Shown here one piece after another: positions 5,164-7,405 of a DNA stretch of 7,405 nt. Source of the DNA: Syntrophomonas_A sp050258735 (GTDB lineage: Bacteria; Bacillota; Syntrophomonadia; Syntrophomonadales; Syntrophomonadaceae); NCBI GenBank assembly GCA_050258735.1, contig JBLMZJ010000142.1:1-7405 (forward strand). The letters are read 5' to 3'. The notes below the pieces were generated by a model that searched no databases, was not told where the DNA came from, and was given only the letters and a program-made list of their open reading frames with translations. Made by a program: the position numbers and the translations under genes. Every line of letters starts with the position of its first letter. Positions within the stretch are counted from its first letter, which is position 1.

Positions 5164-5441
5164 TTTTTTATCCTCCCTAAAATCTTTTTCGTTTCCTATT
5201 TTGCTATAACTAATTCGTCGTAAAAACACTAATCCCCTTCCTGGTGGCCGCAGCGTTAAAAGGTATTTTTTGAAGCTGAGTATTCATTCTTTTTGTTTGG
5301 GAAGGGGAGGATTTTGTGGTTATTAGTAGAATAATTTGATTATTCGGCTATGATGTCTCTGTCTTATAACAACACCTCTCGGAGAAGATCATCTTTCTTA
5401 ACCCTTACGTGTTCCCGTTCATATTATTGCAGGTCGTGATA
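5164..5441. other. 278-base divergent control region between lemA and the GGDEF gene
   Basis: No coding gene is supportable here. It holds the lemA ribosome binding site (5171-5178), a widely spaced nine-base inverted repeat TCCCCTTCC (5233-5241) / GGAAGGGGA (5300-5308), and a compact palindrome (5329-5345). Promoters for both flanking genes should lie here, but I find no -35/-10 pair good enough to call on either strand. Confidence 0.6.
5329..5345. promoter_or_regulatory. Perfect 7-3-7 palindrome, operator-like
   Basis: GAATAAT-TTG-ATTATTC is a perfect inverted repeat with a three-base centre, lying about 100 bases upstream of the GGDEF gene and about 165 upstream of lemA. Size and symmetry fit a dimeric regulator site, though AT-rich sequence makes chance palindromes more likely. 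No T-run follows, so it is not a terminator. Confidence 0.4.
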
Positions 5442-7405
5442 GTGTTGAAAGAATTGGTCAAACAAATCAAGCTCTTCATAATCAGCATTGCTGTATTACT
5501 TGTCATTTCCATGCTGGCTGTATTCTATCCCGTACAGGAGATAATGAACAACACTCTCAAAAGCAGCTTCAAAACCGAGGCGGTAATAACTCTGACTACA
5601 TTAAACAACTTTATCGACACCTGTTCCATGGAGACCTCATCTATTGCCACCCGTCCTGAACTGCGCAACAAAGTGATCCAGTACAAACGTGGGAAAATAG
5701 GTTTTTCAGAACTCATTAAATCGACAACTCCCTGCTACCGGGAGTCCTGCAATACCTTACAGTACTGCACAACCGCGGTAAGGATGCTGGATAAACGGAT
5801 CGTCGCCACTTACGGTGAAAGCAGCATGATAGACCTCAGAAACCTGGAATCCCACCGCAGCAATCATCTAACAGTAGTCTCCTACCCATACCACGGACAT
5901 ACCTATTTCATGATGGTCTGTCCGGTGCTGGACGGAGATATTCCCGTTGCTTATGACTACGTAGTCTATGATCCGGAACCCTTATTGACCGAGGTCAACA
6001 ACCTCACTCATGACTATGCCATTATCCGTCAGGCTGATTTCGATCCCGGGGAAAAGGGAATTACCAGGATCGATTATAATCTCTATGAAAAAGGCTCCTC
6101 CTTATTTTTTCACGATTCTATCAAGGATAGCGACGCTATTCTGATCATGGAAATCACTGAAAAGGAGTTGTTCACTCCGGTCAGGACCGCTATCTATCAG
6201 ACACTGGCCATTATTTGCCTGGCCCTCTTGATGACCGGGATCATACTCTATCTGACCCTGTATACCTCCGCCCGCGAGATACTTCGGAGAGAAAAGTCCA
6301 ATAACAGTACCCTGGAAGCGGAGAAGGCCAAGGTGGAAAAACTGGCCAGCGGACAGCGCGACCTCTTCAACATCTTCCGCTATCTCAGTGAATGCTGGAC
6401 CCTGGAAGATGATTTCAAGGTCCTGAAAAACTCTCTACCTTATATTATCGACTACCGCAATTTTCTTATGGCCGTTCGTCCCTCCCGGAGCGCCATCAAT
6501 TTCGAGCTGAAAGAAGTAACCGGGGACTATGAAGCCTATAACCCCAAGGGCCTGTTCGGCAAGGATCCGGGCATAATGGAAGAGGTCCTGCTGACCGGCC
6601 ACCCCTGTTTTACCGTGGATCTCCCCGCACAACATCTGCAAGGGCGCTATCGCCGGGACGTGAATTCCCTGATCATCGTCCCCATAATCTATAAGGGCTT
6701 TGTCTGGGGATCTATATCCGTCGATCACCTTGAAAAAAATGCTTTTACCCAATTGGATTTTGAGCTGATGGATATGCTGGCCTCGCATATTGCCCTGCAT
6801 CTGGAGGAGATGGAGGCCAAAAGAAAACTCAATAACCAGGCAGAACGGCTGCGCTCTCTGCATGGTTTGATCGGGCAGATGGCCCTGGAACGTGATAATG
6901 AGGCCATGACCAACCGCTTGCTTTGTGATCTGTTGGCCTCCTTGGACCTGAAGTCCATGGGAGTGTATAGTTTGATCCGTCCGGTAGAAGAGATGAATTT
7001 CCGGTCCCTGATCGGCAGCGGTGAAATAAACATGCTGCCGACGACCCAGGGAACTGACCTGGAACTTCTGCGGGAGGTAGCAGCTAACCAGGTTCTTAAA
7101 ATCGTTAACCAGCCGGGCCGTGGTTACCTATTGTTTACACCCATAATGTACCGGGATGTCCTGCACGGCATTTTCTGTGCCGTCAAAAACGATGCATTTA
7201 CGGACGAATATATCGATGTAGTATGGATCATTGTCAGCTACCTGGCTATATTTTGGGAACTAAATATGCTGCTCTACCGCACCGAGAGGGATGCCTTGAT
7301 CGACCCCCTGACCGGGGTATGGAACCGGCGCTACATGATGAAACAGATCGAAATAGAAGATGGCAAACTTACCCGCAGCGGAGGTGAATGCTGCCTGGCC
7401 ATCAT
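5442..7405 (+). CDS. Membrane sensor with two GAF-like domains and a GGDEF domain (putative diguanylate cyclase), 3' end beyond the window
   Basis: 654 codons are visible with no stop. Layout: membrane helix 1 (about 11-29); extracytoplasmic sensor (30-250) that looks Cache-like (RPELRNKVIQYKRGKIGFSE, RMLDKRIVATYGE); membrane helix 2 (252-274); charged linker (278-303); first GAF domain (about 305-455, with SLIIVPIIYKGFVWGSISVD); a weaker second GAF-like domain (about 470-610, with LFTPIMYRDVLHGIFCAVK); then RDALIDPLTGVWNRRYMM (617-633), the standard opening of a GGDEF domain. The GGDEF motif itself is beyond the edge, so cyclase activity (two GTP to c-di-GMP), or a following EAL domain, cannot be judged. 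The sensor carries Cys61, 98, 103, 109 and 160. The start is uncertain: GTG at 5442 has GCAGG eight bases upstream; TTG at 5445 is the alternative. The frame is open upstream to 5370, but that part lacks a spaced ribosome binding site. Gene transcribed divergently from lemA. Confidence 0.88.
   Translation, partial: MLKELVKQIKLFIISIAVLLVISMLAVFYPVQEIMNNTLKSSFKTEAVITLTTLNNFIDTCSMETSSIATRPELRNKVIQYKRGKIGFSELIKSTTPCYRESCNTLQYCTTAVRMLDKRIVATYGESSMIDLRNLESHRSNHLTVVSYPYHGHTYFMMVCPVLDGDIPVAYDYVVYDPEPLLTEVNNLTHDYAIIRQADFDPGEKGITRIDYNLYEKGSSLFFHDSIKDSDAILIMEITEKELFTPVRTAIYQTLAIICLALLMTGIILYLTLYTSAREILRREKSNNSTLEAEKAKVEKLASGQRDLFNIFRYLSECWTLEDDFKVLKNSLPYIIDYRNFLMAVRPSRSAINFELKEVTGDYEAYNPKGLFGKDPGIMEEVLLTGHPCFTVDLPAQHLQGRYRRDVNSLIIVPIIYKGFVWGSISVDHLEKNAFTQLDFELMDMLASHIALHLEEMEAKRKLNNQAERLRSLHGLIGQMALERDNEAMTNRLLCDLLASLDLKSMGVYSLIRPVEEMNFRSLIGSGEINMLPTTQGTDLELLREVAANQVLKIVNQPGRGYLLFTPIMYRDVLHGIFCAVKNDAFTDEYIDVVWIIVSYLAIFWELNMLLYRTERDALIDPLTGVWNRRYMMKQIEIEDGKLTRSGGECCLAI

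Noticed and set aside
5304..5335. Mini-frame GTG GTT ATT AGT AGA ATA ATT TGA behind a GGGGAGG site
   Set aside because: Seven codons only; a good Shine-Dalgarno match alone does not support a leader peptide here.
6435..7033. Two overlapping minus-strand open frames within the GGDEF gene
   Set aside because: They are opposite a continuous, domain-rich plus-strand gene and have no ribosome binding site or family likeness.

Overview
The window looks like chromosome of an anaerobic, motile, low-to-mid GC Gram-positive bacterium of the class Clostridia (Syntrophomonas/Desulfotomaculum-like). This is an inference. It rests on the strong GGAGG-type ribosome binding sites, the use of TTG and GTG starts, a clostridial-type large flagellin, and a DUF1659/DUF2922/YvrJ gene trio that I know only from Firmicutes. 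No mobile element, CRISPR array, rRNA or tRNA is visible.

Layout: (1) 1-1479, minus strand: a large flagellin whose C-terminus lies beyond the window. (2) 1480-1925: a long leader region with a sigma-28-like promoter near the flagellin, a good sigma-A-like promoter further upstream, and a GC-rich hairpin just after the sirtuin gene. (3) 1926-2687, minus: a complete NAD-dependent protein deacylase (Sir2/CobB family) that probably starts at TTG. (4) 2939-3695, plus: three tiny genes, DUF1659, DUF2922 and a YvrJ-like membrane peptide, in one apparent operon with a strong hairpin before the third. (5) 3727-3770: a hairpin between convergent operons. (6) 3808-5163, minus: lemA followed by a TPM-domain (YgcG-type) membrane protein with a GGGGF-repeat tail; the two are translationally coupled. 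(7) 5164-5441: a divergent control region with two inverted repeats. (8) 5442 to the right edge, plus: a membrane sensor with an extracytoplasmic Cys-rich region, two GAF-like domains and the start of a GGDEF (diguanylate cyclase) domain, cut by the window end.

How the genes fit together: lemA and the TPM gene form a well-known pair of membrane proteins whose biochemical role is poorly understood. The DUF1659-DUF2922-YvrJ trio is a recurrent Firmicutes set without an assigned function and is the best candidate here for an undescribed system; its first two members look like divergent copies of one fold. The flagellin and the putative diguanylate cyclase could both bear on motility, but they are about 4 kb apart with unrelated genes between them, so a functional link is only a guess.
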